A stretch of 41,582 bases of DNA, taken from positions 1 through 41,582 of the forward strand of contig JANJWV010000116.1 of assembly GCA_024709365.1 (NCBI GenBank). The letters are read 5' to 3'. Under the pieces are notes generated by a model, which did not search any database, was not told the DNA's origin, and worked only from the letters and a program-made list of their open reading frames with translations. Below are positions 40,658 through 41,582 of this stretch, one piece after another. Both the position numbers and the translations under genes were made by a program. Source of the DNA: Desulfomicrobium sp. (GTDB lineage Bacteria; Desulfobacterota; Desulfovibrionia; Desulfovibrionales; Desulfomicrobiaceae). Position 1 is the first letter of the stretch. Every line of letters begins with the position of its first letter.

Positions 40658-41269
40658 TCAGTTCTGTGCGTTCTTGAGCTCCTGCATGGCCTTGACCAGG
40701 GGGCCCAGATCCGGCCTTGAGTTGATGTCGTGCACGTCGATGTAGCGGATGATGCCCTGTTTATCTATCAGGAACAGCGACCGCTCGGCCTCGCCAGTCG
40801 AGCGCAGGATGCCCAGGGCGTCGGCCAGCTCGCCGTGGGGGAAGAAGTCCGAGGCCACCGGGAACCACACGCCGCCCATTTCCCGGACCCAGGCGTGCAG
40901 GGTCGGCACGTTGTCCACGCTCAGGCCGATGAGCTGCGTGTCCGTCTGGTCGAAGAGGTCCTGCACGATGTTGTAGCCGGGCCACTGCCCCGAGCAGACC
41001 GGGGTCCAGGCCGCCGGCACGAAGGACAGGACCAAGTTTTTCTTCCCGCGGAACTGGGCCAGGCTGACCGTGCCGCCGTCGATGGTCGGCAGGCTGAAGT
41101 CCGGGGCAGGGTCCCCGACCTTGACTTTCAGGGTGCTGTCCACCGGCTTCAGCTCACCCACCTCGAAGAGATGGTCCTTGGGAATGCCCGTACCCTGGGC
41201 CACGGCCCAGAGCGGTGCCCCGCAGATCAGGACCGCGGCGAGAAGGAAGGGGATCAGATGTCGTGACAT
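40658..41269 (-). CDS. Exported peroxiredoxin-like protein (AhpC/TSA family)
   Basis: A 203-residue protein with a signal peptide (hydrophobic 5-24, cut after AVAQ or nearby). The thioredoxin-fold domain has KVGDPAPDFSLPTIDGGTVSL and the peroxidatic site PAAWTPVCSGQ with T89 and C92, then IGLSVDNVPTLHAW and the late RSLFLIDKQGIIRYID. It probably reduces peroxides in the periplasm using a thiol partner. It lies four bases after the next redoxin gene upstream, so they are one operon. Confidence 0.9.
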   Translation of the reverse strand: MSRHLIPFLLAAVLICGAPLWAVAQGTGIPKDHLFEVGELKPVDSTLKVKVGDPAPDFSLPTIDGGTVSLAQFRGKKNLVLSFVPAAWTPVCSGQWPGYNIVQDLFDQTDTQLIGLSVDNVPTLHAWVREMGGVWFPVASDFFPHGELADALGILRSTGEAERSLFLIDKQGIIRYIDVHDINSRPDLGPLVKAMQELKNAQN

Positions 41270-41273
41270 GGGT

Positions 41274-41582
41274 CTACCTCGCGGCTTTGCTCGCTTTCAG
41301 GGCATGGTCCAGAAACGAGGCGGCGGATTCCATGCGGCCGAGCATGGTGTCTGCGACGATGATTTCCTTCTTCTGCGCATCGAGGTCGAGGACATAGAAG
41401 AAGGGCGTGCCGACTTCGCCGATTTCCTTGTTGACCTTGATATCGGGGTCCGAGAACAGGGGGAAGGTCACGGCGTACTTCTCCCGGAAAACCTTCACCT
41501 CGAAATCCGAATTGCCGACGCCTACGCCGATGAGCTTCACGTCTTCGGCCAGCCCGCGGCTTTTGATCAGGGCGTTCAGCTC
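41274..41582 (-). CDS. Redoxin/thioredoxin-fold protein (partial, 5' end missing)
   Basis: The frame is open to the window edge, so the start lies beyond it; 102 residues are visible. LIGVGVGNSDFEVKVFREKYAVTFPLFSDPD and GEVGTPFFYVLD fit the second half of TlpA/AhpC-type thioredoxin-fold proteins: cis-proline in GTPFFYVLD and a strand-helix end. The catalytic cysteines would be in the missing part. It is followed by the exported peroxiredoxin with a four-base gap and may be its thiol partner. Confidence 0.75.
   Translation of the reverse strand, partial: ELNALIKSRGLAEDVKLIGVGVGNSDFEVKVFREKYAVTFPLFSDPDIKVNKEIGEVGTPFFYVLDLDAQKKEIIVADTMLGRMESAASFLDHALKASKAAR

Overview
The window is GC-rich bacterial chromosome that reads as an anaerobic sulfate-reducer-type deltaproteobacterium (Desulfovibrio/Desulfomicrobium-like). 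The signs are orange-protein (ORP)-type clusters with paired ParA/ferredoxin ATPases, a MucR-type regulator, many sigma54 activators and PAS/NtrC two-component pairs, and a Liv-type transporter operon that carries acyl-CoA ligases. The species assignment is inference. I see no rRNA, tRNA, CRISPR array or prophage.

Layout. (1) 1-1376: the end of a probable methyltransferase, then metK and a clean terminator. (2) 1420-6330, + strand: a sigma54 activator with a four-cysteine PAS domain, then a NifX-like protein behind a candidate sigma54 promoter, a Mrp/NBP35 ATPase, two metallo-beta-lactamase-fold hydrolases and a small zinc-ribbon protein. (3) 6346-7690: a ccdAB toxin-antitoxin pair lying between two copies of a roughly 275-bp structured repeat with 26-bp terminal inverted repeats. 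(4) 7763-14582: a CNNM/CBS protein, a NarXL-like pair, an archaeal-type glutamate-synthase-like flavoprotein, MucR, YajQ and a small membrane protein. (5) 26403 down to 14707, - strand: a compact ten-gene unit made of a CBS-ACT sensor, LivG, an AMP-forming ligase, LivH, LivM, the binding protein, LivF, a PaaK-like ligase, an NtrC-type regulator and its PAS kinase. It looks like uptake and CoA activation of a carboxylic acid with its own control. (6) 26793-30723, + strand: two UPF0251 regulators (the second fused to a NifX-fold domain), a Gly/Arg/Gln-repeat peptide, two MinD-type ATPases with inserted 2x[4Fe-4S] domains, an ORP-like NifX protein and a pseudo-receiver. (7) 38534 down to 30787, - strand: ten tightly packed genes: a TauE/SafE exporter, a small membrane partner, a degenerate sigma54-type AAA+ protein with the same four-cysteine PAS, a NifX-like protein, a dCache kinase, a receiver, a ChpT-like phosphotransferase, another receiver, a receiver-kinase and a last receiver. 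(8) 38803-39882: a divergent sigma54 activator, then a nitroreductase and two thioredoxin-fold proteins, the last one cut by the window end.

The most interesting system is region 7 with its divergent activator. A good sigma54 promoter reads into tauE, and CGGCAA-N4-TTGCCG palindromes lie upstream of it as an activator site would. The downstream genes look like a complete multistep phosphorelay with no DNA-binding output. It shares the NifX-fold proteins and the four-cysteine PAS with regions 2 and 6, which suggests a common metal-cluster or redox signalling theme. That functional link is inference.
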